From assembly GCA_000467715.1 (NCBI GenBank), contig AJFK01000781.1, positions 1 to 64,000 of the forward strand: a stretch of 64,000 bases of DNA. The letters run 5' to 3'. The notes under the pieces are model-generated. The model was not told where the DNA came from. It worked only from the letters and a program-made list of their open reading frames with translations, and did not search any database. The stretch comes from Hysterium pulicare CBS 123377 (Eukaryota > Ascomycota > Dothideomycetes > Hysteriales > Hysteriaceae). How positions within the stretch are numbered: position 1 is the first letter of the stretch; the number at the start of each line of letters is the position of its first letter. The translations under genes were made by a program, and so were the position numbers. Shown here piece after piece: positions 22,407 to 33,778 of the stretch.

Positions 22407-25400
22407 TCAATAAACCCCCACAACCTTCTTCACCATCCTCCTAGAACCCTCCCCACTAATCTGCACCATACCCTCCAACTCCGCACTCCGCAGCACCTCC
22501 AAGAACTCCTGATTTTCCACTTGCTCAGTAGCACCGTCTCTAACCCTCTTCGCCAACTCTCCAAACCTGACTCCCTGGCCCGGAGCCCCAGCCATTTCAT
22601 CCAACGCCGCCAGAACCGCCTTCTTCAAATCTTCCTTGCGTCTCCTCTCACCTGCGCTAGTCCCCTCTGTCAACAGCGACATATCGATGAGGCCGGTGCG
22701 GGAGTCTGTAGCAGCTTGTTTCAAAGCAGATTTGATCAAGCGAACCGCTTCGAGTACGTCGTCTTCCTCCACAACTTCACTCAGACGCATCTTAGCGTGG
22801 GCCTCGGAAAGACGGATCATGCTTTCGAGCTGTCTGGTCGTAGCAGTGATTCGTCGTTCTTGGGCTCGGACATCCGCACCAAGAGCGCGCATTGCGACGT
22901 AAGCGTCTACGAGCGTCTTGGAAGCGGCGGGGGTTAGTTTGGGATGGATGTTTGCGCGGGCGTAGGAGATGTAGGACGTCAAGAACTCGACGGGCATAAT
23001 CTCGTCGCGGGATGCATTGTCTGGCGTGTCTTCGAGGTACATGCCTACCAAGTGGCGGGCCAGGCGACGATCGTTTTGTTCATCGACGCGGTCAAGAACC
23101 AAGTAGACGAGATCGAAACGAGAGAGCAGAGTAGGTGGCAGGTCGATGTTTTGTGGGACAGGGAGATTAGGATTGTACTTGGAACCGATTGGATTCGCAG
23201 AGGCGAGGATGGACGTGCGGGCATTGAGGGTTGTGATGATACCTGCTTTGGCGATGGAGACGGTTTGTTGTTCCATGACTTCGTGAAGGACGGAGCGCGT
23301 GGAATCAGACATCTTGTCGAATTCGTCAATGCAGCAGACACCGCCGTCCGAGAGAACTAGGGCTCCGGATTCGAGGACTAGTTGGCGGGTTTCCGGGTCG
23401 CGAGTTACGTATGCTGTCAGACCGACGGCAGAAGAACCTTTCCCAGAGGTGTAGACGCCGCGAGGCGCAATTTTATGGACGTATTGGAGAAGCTGGGATT
23501 TTGCGGTTGAGGGGTCACCGCATAGAAGAACGTTGACATCTCCTCTGTATCTAGGACTCCCACCTTTCTCAAAGGACTTATTCGTTCCGCCAAAGAGTTG
23601 GAGCAGAATGCCTTTCTTGACATCGTCTAGTTCGTAGATGCTAGGAGCAAGCGAGCGCGAGAGAAGATCATAAACATCGTCACGCGCTCCGACTTCTCTG
23701 ATCTTGGCTTCCTCTTCTTCGCTAACCTTCCGGGTTTCTTCGATATCACCTGCAGCATGTTCGGCAAGCTCCTCTTCGATGGTAGAAACGTCGATGCCCA
23801 TCCTCTTCTTGTCAACCTTCTGAATGTGTAGTGCATCTACGTAAGTCTTGAAGATATTCTTGACAGTGCGTTGTCGTGGATTAATACGGACTTGGTTGCA
23901 CTTGAAGATACCGGTAATCTCGACCCTATCACCAGCCTTACAAACATCCACAAGCTCATCATAGGCGCAAAGAGATACTGAATGTGGGGTCTGGCCGTCA
24001 GGAACCATGTCAGGCGTCTCTTGCAATTTGATGACTTGCTTGTCTGCAAAACCAGAGCGGTTGTGGACAATCTGCATTGAATTGAGCGAGTTGCAGACTG
24101 GTCGAGGACAAGCTGTAGGCTCGGCGATCTTGCCACGGTCAATGTCGACCTTGACCGTATGGTTACAGACGGAACAGCGGAAGAAGGCATCTTTCATATC
24201 AGGGATGATGGGAGTCGTCCTGATGACCAGACCTTTGATGCTAACTAGCTTATCCATGTCGCCGGGATTCAGCTCTCGCAAATTGATGGTATTATCCAAA
24301 CCGAACGGCCTGACTCTGTAAGTCTTGGTATCGACTTCGCGAACGAGATCTGGGATATCGGGAACTGCTGGAGCAGCTGTGGGGCCTCCAGGGGTACCAA
24401 TATCGGAGCTTGGCATTGGAGGCAAGGAGCTGGAATCTCTAGGTCTTGCTTGAGCACCTCGTTGTGCTTGCTGTTGTTGCAGTCTCATCTCATTCATGCG
24501 TTTCTCTGCCAGTTCAATCATTACATCTTTAACCGCCACGTCCATAAGTGGGATGATCTCATTCGGGAATGCTTGAAGCTGATGCCACAATTTCCTTGTT
24601 GGAGGATATGCCTTAAGATTGCGGGCGTCGAGGTTAAGGGGAGTAACTCCAAGTTCAAGCATGGTCTTCATCATCTCTACGTATTCTTTTGTCAGTCCTC
24701 CTTGGCCGGTTGGCAGACTAGCGCCCTCTTCCAACTCTCCGTCTTGAATCATGCGGTACTTCCTCTGGAAATTCAGAAGAAAGTCCTTCATAGCATTCAT
24801 AGAATCAACGAGAGACACATTGGTACCCCAGATGACTCTGGCATTGTTACCTCCAAGGACATCTGCGTCTGAAGTATCTGGGTTCAAGTTGGAGAAAGTT
24901 GCTGTATCGGAGGCGTCGTGCACAGCCATTCCATTCTCGTCAACGAACAGTCTGCGTCGGCGATTGTTGGAGCTGTGTCCGAGCACATCGGAATGGATAT
25001 CGCTGCGTCGATTGCGAGCAGCTGTGTCTGAAGGACCCCGGACAAAGAGAGCACTGCTGCTGCTTCGAATGTCGGCAGATCTTTGCGCATTTCTTGCACG
25101 AGTAGGGCTGGAGCTGGAGGCGTAATGAATCGGGGAGGAATCTATTAGACTATTAGAGCGGCCAAACACTTCTAGCCAGAACTCAGCATACCACCAACGG
25201 TCTGTCCACTTGCTCTGGGTGTTCTATCACCATCTGTCGCGACATCGGCGCCAGCGCCATTTGCTACCCCTGAACCATTGACGGGTGACGAGCGGAAGAA
25301 AAGAGGCGATTGAGTAGAGCCAGCTGTTTGTAGTCGCGCATTCCTGGGTGTACCCTGAATGCTCTGTTGCTGCGGTACGTCGGAAGCCTCAGAGCGAAGT

Positions 25401-25522
25401 TGGGCATCTGCACCTGCTGGACTGCTTGAAGGGATCTGAGAAGCCCTGGCGCTTCTTCCGTTTCTCCTAGGAGTTGCTGATTGCGAATTGCGCTGAGAGC
25501 GCCTCGATGCTGGAGATGACAT
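22407..25522 (-). CDS. MCM4: MCM4 replicative helicase subunit
   Basis: Subunit of the hexameric MCM2-7 DNA helicase loaded at origins in G1. Exons on the minus strand are 25522-25192 and 25141-22407, 1021 residues; the 50-bp intron has a GTATGC donor. The N-terminal 200 residues are Ser/Thr/Pro/Gln-rich and disordered with SP/TP sites (SSPAG, QSPLFF), as expected of the kinase-regulated MCM4 tail. A zinc-binding element has cysteines near 433, 436, 455 and 460 (CSVCNH ... CPRPVC). The AAA+ core has Walker A GDPSTAKSQ (652-660), Walker B VCCIDEFDKM (712-721) and the arginine-finger SRFDLVY (784-790). A winged-helix tail ends at VKKVVGVY. The start codon lies 351 bp from that of TBCA on the other strand, and the interval carries three tandem ACGCGT boxes. 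Confidence 0.97.
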
Positions 25523-25873
25523 GATGGATAATCTTCAGAGACGATATGTATCGTGGTGAAGAGTTGCGATGGAGGTGAGGTCTTGGGCGAGGGGCTACGT
25601 GATAGTAAAAGATTCAGACTAACGCTGAGCACGGTGGACGCGTCCGACGCGTCCGACGCGTAAAGTGGAATCTTGGCATTCGAAATCTGTTCAACCAATG
25701 AGCAGAAAGCCCCTCATCAAGCCCCTCATGACGAGCCCAACAACAAACAATTGGCAGGCAACAACGAGTCCAAATAACTGTTTCCTTGACACCAGAAGCA
25801 TTGTTTGGAAAGCCATCTTCCAGTCACGTCGAGACACCAAAGAATTGATACTATCCACCCTTATCCTTGCATA
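25523..25873. promoter_or_regulatory. Divergent promoter MCM4 / TBCA
   Basis: 351 bp between the start codons, carrying the triple MCB array described separately. The rest is mixed sequence with CA-rich runs near TBCA. One promoter may drive both genes or be insulated; sequence alone cannot say. Confidence 0.55.
25638..25661. promoter_or_regulatory. MCM4: Three tandem MluI cell-cycle boxes (MCB)
   Basis: ACGCGT occurs at 25638-25643, 25647-25652 and 25656-25661 with exact 9-bp spacing (unit ACGCGTCCG). The array sits 116-139 bp upstream of the MCM4 start codon and about 210 bp from the TBCA start. In yeasts this box is the binding site of MBF (Mbp1-Swi6 type), which drives G1/S expression of replication genes including MCMs. 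The palindromic core binds without orientation. Confidence 0.8.
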
Positions 25874-26332
25874 ATGGCACCGCCTTCAAAACTTTCCGTG
25901 GCAACTTCATCGGTATTGCGCTTGGTGAAGGAAGAAGCGAGCTACCACAAGGAGCTGGAACAGCAAGGAGCTCGGATCACGAAGCTTGAGGGAGGTTCTG
26001 AAGACGAAAATGCAGAGTTTCAGTTGAAGCAAGAGGTGTGATTGCTTTTCCTCGGTCGTTTATTTTAATCGGTGCTAACGAAACATGTCTTCAGCGTCAA
26101 GCATTAGAGGAAACGAAAAAGGTTCTTCCGACTGTTCGCCAAAAGATAGCACAAGCAATCGAACAATTGGAGGAACAGCTTGTAAGTGACCACGATATAC
26201 TTCTTAGAAGCCACTACTGACGACATGCAGGAAAGTAATAAAGAAGCAGGGGGTGAGGCACCGACGGAGGAAGTTACTAAGGCAAAGGAAGCCATAGCTG
26301 CGGCCAAGAAGAGTGTCAGAGAGATTTCATAG
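25874..26332 (+). CDS. TBCA: Tubulin-specific chaperone A (cofactor A)
   Basis: Captures folding-intermediate beta-tubulin in the tubulin assembly pathway; yeast homologue Rbl2. Exons are 25874-26035, 26095-26181 and 26231-26332, giving 116 residues, the normal size. It is almost entirely heptad-like helix, as expected of the three-helix bundle: SSVLRLVKEEASYHKELEQQ (helix 1), RQALEETKKVLPTVRQKIAQ (helix 2) and AKEAIAAAKKSVREIS (helix 3). Intron positions fall between and within helices; introns are 59 and 49 bp with GTGTGA and GTAAGT donors. It is divergent from MCM4. Confidence 0.93.
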
Positions 26333-26751
26333 ATGTTCCACGATCCAATACCCAATTTACGTTGTAACAAATAGAGATACCACAATGAGAGCAAGAATAG
26401 TTCTCTAATGCTGAACTTTTTCTGAGCTTCTCGCAAGAAGGCATATGTGAAGGATTATTTTCTGGGTCAGTCTCAGGGCGGCAACTGGAATTCAAGTCTT
26501 ACGGAGTCAATTTTGCCTATGTAGACAGGCAGTAACGACTGATGTCTCGGAGAGCACATTAAAACCCACTGTGGATATCCCATGGTTCAATTCTTCATGT
26601 ATCTACCTGAGTAGGTACGTACTAGTAAATAAATTCCAATCGGATCGGCAACTATGCTATCGACCCAAACACCACGCTATGCAGAAAGAGATGTGTAGAT
26701 AACCAAAGATCTAGGAGCAAAAGTTCAGCACGGGTATCATGTACTTCCAGT
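26333..26751. other. Intergenic, convergent TBCA / THO7
   Basis: These 419 bp between convergent stop codons contain an AATAAA at 26628-26633 on the plus strand, about 300 bp past the TBCA stop. It is otherwise unremarkable. Confidence 0.4.
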
Positions 26752-27829
26752 TCATGACATATCCATCTCCTCAGGCGGACCATCATCATCCTCCTCTTCG
26801 CCTTCCTCAATTTCGGAATCGTCATTCGCTCTGACATCTTCGGAGTTGATACCGGAGTCTCTCATCTCCGTATCCTCCTGATTCGACTTTGCAGGCGATG
26901 CGGCTCTGCTGGTGCTTCTGGATAGTGGCGCGAGTCGATCCCGCGGCACCTTAAGCGTCGAGTCTCCCTCTCCATCCTGACTAGCATGCATTGGGGTCGC
27001 ATTTCCATCTGGCCTTGGAGTTCCGACCATACTTGCATCCCCCCTTGTGGTGCTCCCCTCGTGGTCATCACCATCTTCCGCATCCTTCATCATTCCTTCC
27101 TTTCTTTCCGCCTCCTCCTTTTCGTCTTTGATCATCCGGAGCATCTGCTTGCCCTCCTCAACAATTCTGCCAAATTGTTCTCGTCGATCCGCCCAGGTGA
27201 TCTTGTAGTCTAGGACTTCCTGCTGGAGCTCTGCGATCTCCGCATCGAGATTCGCGAGAGCTAGATTCTGTTCATCCCGTGGTTTCAATACTTTATTGCT
27301 AACGATCTTCTCCGTTTGCTCGTCGTACGTCTTTCTAAGCTCCAACATCTGTTTCGCCTCCTCAAGCCCACCCCGGAGGTCCCCAGTATTATCCTTGATG
27401 GCTTGCGAAGTATTCAATATTCGTTGCTTCTCCGACGCATACCTTTCACGCTCGACAACATTGCTGTGATGTATCAATTCCATTCGGATGACACTGCTTT
27501 CGAAAAGTCCGACATCGAGTACCACCTCATCCAGCCACAGTTTCCGCTGTTCTTCTTTACGCACTCCCTCCGCACTTAAAGCTGCAGCTGCTTCGTCGGC
27601 CGCTGACGCATCCGGAGGAGGCGTGGGTAGTTGTGTTGGTCGGCTGTTGATCAATGAGTCAGACTTCAGTATGCGACCGGTGATGCGCTGATAGGGTCGT
27701 GATTCCACGGAGAGAAGCCGCGCGACATTGTGAATCGCATCTTGTCAAAGTTAGATCCTGGTTATGTTTGGACGTGATTGTATTCTTACCTTCCTCTGCC
27801 TGAGGTAATAAGCCATAGTCGAAGGCCAT
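26752..27829 (-). CDS. THO complex subunit 7 (Tho7/Mft1 family)
   Basis: Subunit of the THO complex coupling transcription to mRNA export (TREX). Exons on the minus strand are 27829-27790 and 27740-26752, giving 342 residues; the 49-bp intron has a GTAAGA donor. The N-terminus reads MAFDYGLLPQAEEDAIHNVA, followed by RLLSVESRPYQRITGRIL, which match fungal Tho7/Mft1. Residues about 65-225 are a long heptad coiled coil (LELRKTYDEQTEKIVSNKVL, ITWADRREQFGRIVEEGKQM). The C-terminal 110 residues are acidic and disordered, ending in EIEEGEEEDDDG followed by PPEEMDMS. It converges on TBCA and diverges from elongin A. Confidence 0.85.
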
Positions 27830-28250
27830 TTTGCAGTGGATCAGTTGTGCGGTTTAAAGCTGTGCGGCGAGGTTGGAAAAATGTGGGAAGAAATCCGTGG
27901 TTCACAAGTCTGTTGCACCGTAGATTGAATCTTCACGTGCTGCAACGATTGTCGGCAAAACTTCGGCTCGCCATAACAACGTCAAGTTCTTTGATGGACT
28001 TGGAACGTTGATTACACCTTTCGAAAACTCTCACGACATAGTTCAACTCTCCCATGGAACCACTGCCCGACCATCGCGCTAAAGGAAATCAACAACCTCG
28101 AGGCTGACGTAGATAAATATGACCTGAGTAAGTCTGCTCCCCCTTCTTTTTTTTTCCACATATTACTGCATATCCAGAGTCAATATCAGACATTTGGACG
28201 TGCAATTGAAAGAAATACTCGTAATCTCGCCCTATCCCTGTTTCGCGAAC
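27830..28250. promoter_or_regulatory. Divergent intergenic THO7 / elongin A
   Basis: 421 bp. It includes GT-AG consensus around 28129-28179 (GTAAGT donor, T-rich tract, CCAG acceptor), which could be an intron in the elongin A leader. A short open run before it (ending in KEINNLEADVDKYDL) has no ATG in frame. I treat it as leader. Confidence 0.35.
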
Positions 28251-29588
28251 ATGTCGATTGATTTGGACGAATTTGATAGTCAGCGAATCTGCAACATCGG
28301 CGTTCACGATCTCAACGCATACTGGAATTTCCACCGTTTCCTCCCAGATCGGCCCAGCACCAGAGATTTGGGACCCTTCGCCCTTCCAACACTACTCGAT
28401 CCCGACCCACCACATCCCTCTAGCTACATCGAAATCGATAGTCGCATTACTACCCCGCTTAGCAGTCCGACCCGCAGTAGACTCCTCGTTAGGACTTGGG
28501 CAAGAAATCTTAGTACAAGTAGAGGGGAGAACCGCTCCCGTACACCACGAGAGCCTTCAGCGCCCTTGTATTTCACCCTTCCCGAGGATTCCAGAACTAT
28601 TGAAAAAAGAAAGGCGCTAGCCCCTTACCAACCTAAACAGCGCCCCCGTTCAAGCTCCACCCCCCAACCGATCCAGAACTGGGCCGAATTTGAAGTTCCA
28701 GTCAGGAGCAAACCCAAAATGCCTGCCAAAAGGCTCTATGTGCTCGCCAAGCAGAAAATCATCCAGAATATCGACATGCTCACCGATGTCGGAGACCTTC
28801 CCTACGACTTCCTCGAGCCCATTCTCCTGCGCATCGAAAATCCCTCTCAACTGGAGACACTCGAGAAAAACTGTCCGCAACTAGAAGGCGAAACAGGAGA
28901 ACTCTGGCTCAGATTCATCAAGCGCGACATTCAGAACTGGCACAAAAAGCCTTACGAACCCAGGAACCCGAAGGACTGGCGAAAGGCCTACCGAAAGCTC
29001 GTCCGCGATGCAGAAGCTGAGAAAGCGAAACAGGAAGAAGAGTTAAGGGCACGCATGCAAGGGTTGAAGGCCGAAAGAGAAGGAAACCAAACCACGATCG
29101 TGGATGCGCGACTGGGTTACAACCCCGCCCACCGACGCACTGGCCCATCATCCTCCTGGGGAGCCAAGTCCAGCGCACCACCTAAAAAGGCGCAGACTGC
29201 CATGGGCAAGCTCAAGCGATCGATGTGGGAGCAAACCGCCGCACGTCCGCCGCGCGCAACGCAGATGCCAGCACATTTACTAGCCGAGCGCAAAGGCACC
29301 GTCAAAGAGGCTCCAAAGCGCATGGTCGAGGATGAGCAAGCGAAAACCATGCTCGTCCCCCGAAGAGGATCATACAGCTCTACGAGTACCGGCAGCACCG
29401 TCCGAAGTACTCAGCCGGGAAGCATGGCACCTCCACCGCCGCCTGCTAGGACCAGTCTACCTGCAGATAGAACGTTTTCGGCTCCAAAGCTCGGCGCGAC
29501 TAGATCGGGGTCGCCTCCCGAGCGACCGGCTGCAGTGAAGAGGAAGCGGAATGAGGCGAACGTCTTTATGCCTCAGAAAAGGCGTTAA
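28251..29588 (+). CDS. ELA1: Elongin A (RNA polymerase II transcription factor SIII subunit A)
   Basis: Partner of elongin C in a cullin-RING adaptor that ubiquitinates stalled RNA polymerase II. Single exon, 445 residues from the ATG at 28251. The elongin-A domain occupies about 158-265: MPAKRLYVLAKQKIIQNIDM with VGDLPYDFLEPILLRIENPS (BC-box like) and LWLRFIKRDIQNWHKKPY. The tail is Ser/Pro-rich with PPPPPAR and a basic end. Many homologues begin at the MPAKRLY methionine (28719), which would leave 289 residues. I favour the longer start because the 156 extra codons are stop-free and keep sensible codon use, but they are Ser/Pro-rich and not conserved by eye. It converges on NEDD8. Confidence 0.82.
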   Translation: MSIDLDEFDSQRICNIGVHDLNAYWNFHRFLPDRPSTRDLGPFALPTLLDPDPPHPSSYIEIDSRITTPLSSPTRSRLLVRTWARNLSTSRGENRSRTPREPSAPLYFTLPEDSRTIEKRKALAPYQPKQRPRSSSTPQPIQNWAEFEVPVRSKPKMPAKRLYVLAKQKIIQNIDMLTDVGDLPYDFLEPILLRIENPSQLETLEKNCPQLEGETGELWLRFIKRDIQNWHKKPYEPRNPKDWRKAYRKLVRDAEAEKAKQEEELRARMQGLKAEREGNQTTIVDARLGYNPAHRRTGPSSSWGAKSSAPPKKAQTAMGKLKRSMWEQTAARPPRATQMPAHLLAERKGTVKEAPKRMVEDEQAKTMLVPRRGSYSSTSTGSTVRSTQPGSMAPPPPPARTSLPADRTFSAPKLGATRSGSPPERPAAVKRKRNEANVFMPQKRR

Positions 29589-30135
29589 CAAGCATTATTT
29601 GGGGTTATTTCGTGATCGGAGTTTCATGGTAAAGGCATTATGAGTTGGACGAAATGTTGAATTACGGTGGTTGGATTGGTTGACTTGTCGAATTTCTAGG
29701 ATTCAACGTCTGGACCAGGCGTTCGACTTTTTTGCATTCCAAGGAGAATTTGTTGTTTTGCCTCTTATGTTTGGGAAACGGTTGCATAGCTCGGGTTGCA
29801 TACAGCCAAATGGCATTGGGAGGCGTTGTCAACATATTTCATCCAAATCAATATCATCCACATTTCTCACTGTCGACCAAACACAATAAGCCCGTAGAAT
29901 GAGGAATTCATCGTTCCATAATATTCAATGACTTTCCCCGCCACACCTAACTCATGCCTAACGAACGCCTTGTGAATGTGAATGGTAAAATATCCCCCAC
30001 CATCAGCATGAATACCAGAAGCATGTGCCCGGCCATGTGTGGCTCCTAGGCCTCGAGGGCGTATATATGAATCGGACCTTTCGGATACCGCACCTGAAGT
30101 CAGCCTTACTTGAAGAAAGATATGAATTGAGAGGG
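29589..30135. other. Intergenic, convergent elongin A / NEDD8
   Basis: These 547 bp between converging stops hold the two 3' untranslated regions. Nothing is recognised. Confidence 0.4.
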
Positions 30136-30758
30136 CTATAGGCGGCCGCCTCGCAACGCAAGTACCAGATGCAGAGTGGCGCCGCCTTCTAGGTTGTACT
30201 CTGAGGCGGTTTTGTCGTCGGCCCTATGGTTTTGAGAAGATTAGTAAATGTGATACATTAGGGGGGGAGTATATGGGGTGATAGGTGACTGGCGAAATGT
30301 GGGATGTTGGTAGAAGGAGGACGTGATGCGTGAGCGGGTTTGCCGGTGGAATGCAGTAGGAGTGCGAAGACATACATCTGCTTGCCTCCGTAGATCAATC
30401 GCTGCTGCGCTGGCGGGATACCCTCTTTCTCCTCGACTCGCTCCTTTATGCGGGAGACCTATACGTGAAGAGAATACATCAGCCTCACTCCCCGTAAAGT
30501 TATTCCAAGAGTCGTGATCCAGCATCTGAGTCAGGAGAGTGGAAAGGAAAGCGGCGAGTTGAGAACAGGAGGGCAACGAACTTTGTAATCCGGCTCGATG
30601 TCAAGCTCGATCTCCTTGCCAGTGAGGGTGCGGACTCTGGTAGCGGTCAGCTTGGTTCACTTCCGCACTACTCCAGTGCGTTGTGGATACTCTCCAGCTT
30701 CCAGAGAGCACCACGCCACACCCTATGAACCCCAAGGTAATACATACTTGATCTGCAT
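30136..30758 (-). CDS. RUB1: NEDD8 / RUB1 ubiquitin-like modifier
   Basis: Ubiquitin-like protein conjugated to cullins, activating cullin-RING ligases. Four exons on the minus strand: 30758-30748 (11 nt), 30636-30582, 30458-30376 and 30223-30136, giving 78 residues. Read through, it gives [20 protein letters not shown], then [40 protein letters not shown] and [14 protein letters not shown]. That is NEDD8, not ubiquitin: the [12 protein letters not shown] and LALRGG signatures are diagnostic, as is Ala72 (LALRGG rather than LRLRGG). The mature end is Gly76, leaving a two-residue Arg-Leu tail to be removed. Introns (111, 123 and 152 bp) are twice the local norm. No frame longer than about 90 codons covers it, so it is easily missed. 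Confidence 0.92.
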
Positions 30759-33700
30759 CTTGATCCTAGTATCTGTCCTTCTAACTTTCGGTTGTGTTCA
30801 AAGTTGAAATGTTCGCTGCAGCGAGTGTGGATAGTGGATAATCTGGTTGTGATAGTAGTGCAATGTGGTTTGGTGGAAGTCGTGTGTTGGCTTGGAAGTT
30901 TTGTTTCCTGTCGATTGTCAAGCAAGATGTGGAAGCTTCGTATGGGCGCAGGCAGGCAGCAGGTGAAAGGAGGTTGTTTGTGTTTGTCGTTGCTCAGGCT
31001 GCAGTTTCTCTATAATGGTGGGGTTTACTCCGTCCCGCCGCGGAAAAGTGGCGCACTATGGCGGTGCTGAATAGTCTGTGCGTAGGGTGAGTGGTTGGTA
31101 TGTCGGAATGGAGGCAGTTTAGACAGCCTGAGCAAAGAAAAGGGTTCTGTAGGGAAGAATTGTTTGTTATCTGGCAGAAACTTTGGTCAGCCGCTTAGTG
31201 GTGAGTCGAAAGTGTTCCGGTCGCATCACATCTAGTCAGTATCCATTTGAAGTTCTCTCAGACAAAGACCACTTAATATGAACATGATACTTTGGTTCCT
31301 ATTCTCCATTTTGCGGACTCCGATTTCATCCAATAGCATTGCAGGGACTATCAGAGTTAAAGTTGCTGAAAGATCAACTCCACGCATCCCAAAAGCGGAA
31401 AGTTTGTGATATTCTAGCTATTTTGACTAAAGGGGATCTCCCATTTTGCACCTCTTGATATTCTAAGGTGTCGGTCGTTCCCTTAATCATGTTGACCTTT
31501 GGGAGCCTCTTCAAGTGGCTTTTACTGCTGTGTGCAGAGGGCTTTGATACTAGCGTCTTCTTATCTGTTCTGAGATGTTTGGTTTATTGCTGTTAAAAAT
31601 AGTTGTTAAAACCTCTTGTATGATCCGCAGAGCTCACATATGAAATAAACAAACATCGGAGATCCGAGATCGTCCTTCATTGACCAAAGCGAAGGTCCTG
31701 TCAAGCTTGAGTTCGTGTGCCTATGTAAATGTGGCAGCATTTTCCGTCTTTGGAATAGCGTCATTTATTCTCCCTCGGTATTTGTAAGTGCGCCTTTCAA
31801 CGCTGCCTCTAGAGCCTCCTTGAGTTCTTGGTCTGTGTATCATGAGTCTGGTTATTGATCTGCTGCTAGTTAAAAAGGGAACAGTTCTGCCAAAACAACT
31901 CAGCAGGCTGAGTCACCACACACCGGCCGCCGGAATGGAGGTTCAGGTTCATGGGCTTGATTGAGGCGATCGCCGTCCACTAGAACGTACGTACGTGCTC
32001 GATAACGGAGAATGGTAGATATTTAGCAGGAGAGGGACCGTTTTAGAGGATAAATGGTGGAAAGCATTGCGCTTGCAATATGATATGGCCTTACCAAAAG
32101 AAGTAATGGAAAAGACCTCCACGAAGGCCATGTGGAATCATGCCGTTTAGCATGCGAATCTCAAGCAAAGCTGATAGTCCGCTGGCCTGATTCCCATGCT
32201 TCAACGTTACTCGAACAAAGTTAAGAGGCATTCTCGACTTTCCGGTGTCGCTTTGTACATGCGCTCGTCCTGACACATGTACACCAGGGCCTCAAAGTCT
32301 CGAGGTGGTAGAATCCTCAAATACACCATGTTACGTATGTACTGTGACACCTTCTATTCTTGTGGTGCATTTTTAGTAACGTTTAGAGCAGACGCACCCC
32401 ACAACTGAAATTGCGCAACAGATTTTGTTTGAAGTTTCACGACATTTGTAAACATCTGAATTTGACCATGGCTAAAAGTCCATCCAATGACACGTCTGGA
32501 CATGTGAAAATGAGAAGGGGACGCGGCACGGCATCGGGAGTCTGGGAGGTTGAAGACAAGCTTTACGCCATCGGATTCGCCGGGCATACAGGCTACCCTT
32601 GTAGCACCATCCAAACTTCAAACACCAACAACTCCTCATCCACCTTGTCCGGCATACGCATCCTCCTTGTACAGCCTTGAGAGAGGCTGGCTTTACGGTG
32701 GGCTTCATCTCCTTCATACCACCGCGAAAGATGGCGAGAACAGCCATGCGGGTGGTCTCCAGCGGCTAATTTACTTCTCCTTACTTTCTTGATGACCCCT
32801 TCTTACAGAAAGGCTTTTGCGGCTCAACTCCCAGGTTTTACAAAAAAATCTGGGCTTTTCGATGTCCGCGGAGCACCCGAACTGGTCATTTTCGATGTTT
32901 CAACGCCGAATTGATCTTTCATGAGATGGATCCTTTACGTTTCGGTCTCCAGTCTCCTTCCACAAACAGTCTTCCACTTTAATCTTGCAGGGAGAAACCG
33001 TTTCTTGAAAGTACTGCGCCTTACATGGGGCTGGGGTAACCCTCGGTCATGCATCTTGCTTAACCCTATCCCAGCGGATAACGCGATGTGACTTCAAGCT
33101 AGGGCGTATGTGGTTGCAATTGGACTTCGAATCCTCTGTGTTATGAAAGACGTTTTCCCGGGCGCCTGGAAACAAAAAGACGGGTCTCAATTACTTATCC
33201 ACCTTCTACACTATTGTTTTGCCGTCCGGTGGAAGTTTTAAAGTACGTTGAGGGTTGTGGATTGGAGAGACCTTATTCTCGACCTTCTCCATGTTCCGGC
33301 TATCATCCGATCAAAGGGCAAGTATGACAGTGAGGTTCCAATAGGATCTTTATCCCAGACTTTCAGAGAGAGATTTCCAGGGACCAGAATGATATTGTAT
33401 GACCCTGTACACTTCGTACCTGCCGATCACATCCCTTCTTTTGGTATGGTCCCCGCAATGCTGGTTCCTCCCGCGCCTCCACATTCAACACCAGGTCGCT
33501 CTGGCCGTTGATTCGGTGTTCTACCTGAACTGCTAATATGTTCTACGTGAAACATTTCTAGAAGGCCTATTGTCCTTGTGAAATATAAGAAGGCGACCAA
33601 GATACAATGTTGTGATACTTGAACCCAGTGAGCAGGCCTCTTCATTCTTCGGAGGTACGCTTTACATTCCTTTCTTTTAGCTTTAGCAACAGTCTTTCAT

Positions 33701-33778
33701 TTACCTTCTCACGCTCTTTTATATGTTTGCTTGAAGCAACATCTGTTTTCCAGTCACTCTTTTGTAAACATTTTCGAA
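30759..33778. other. 3-kb gene-poor region
   Basis: Upstream of both NEDD8 (minus) and the GH81 gene (plus), with no ORF above 106 codons. Short ORFs overlap on both strands without family features. AT content is slightly raised between 31200 and 31700. It likely contains the promoter of the glucanase gene and perhaps untranslated RNA; no transposon is recognised. Confidence 0.4.

Noticed and set aside
25523-25698. Minus-strand ORF overlapping the MCM4 start (25264-25698)
   Set aside because: It is in another frame from the MCM4 start and runs into its promoter; no homology to MCM4 or anything else.
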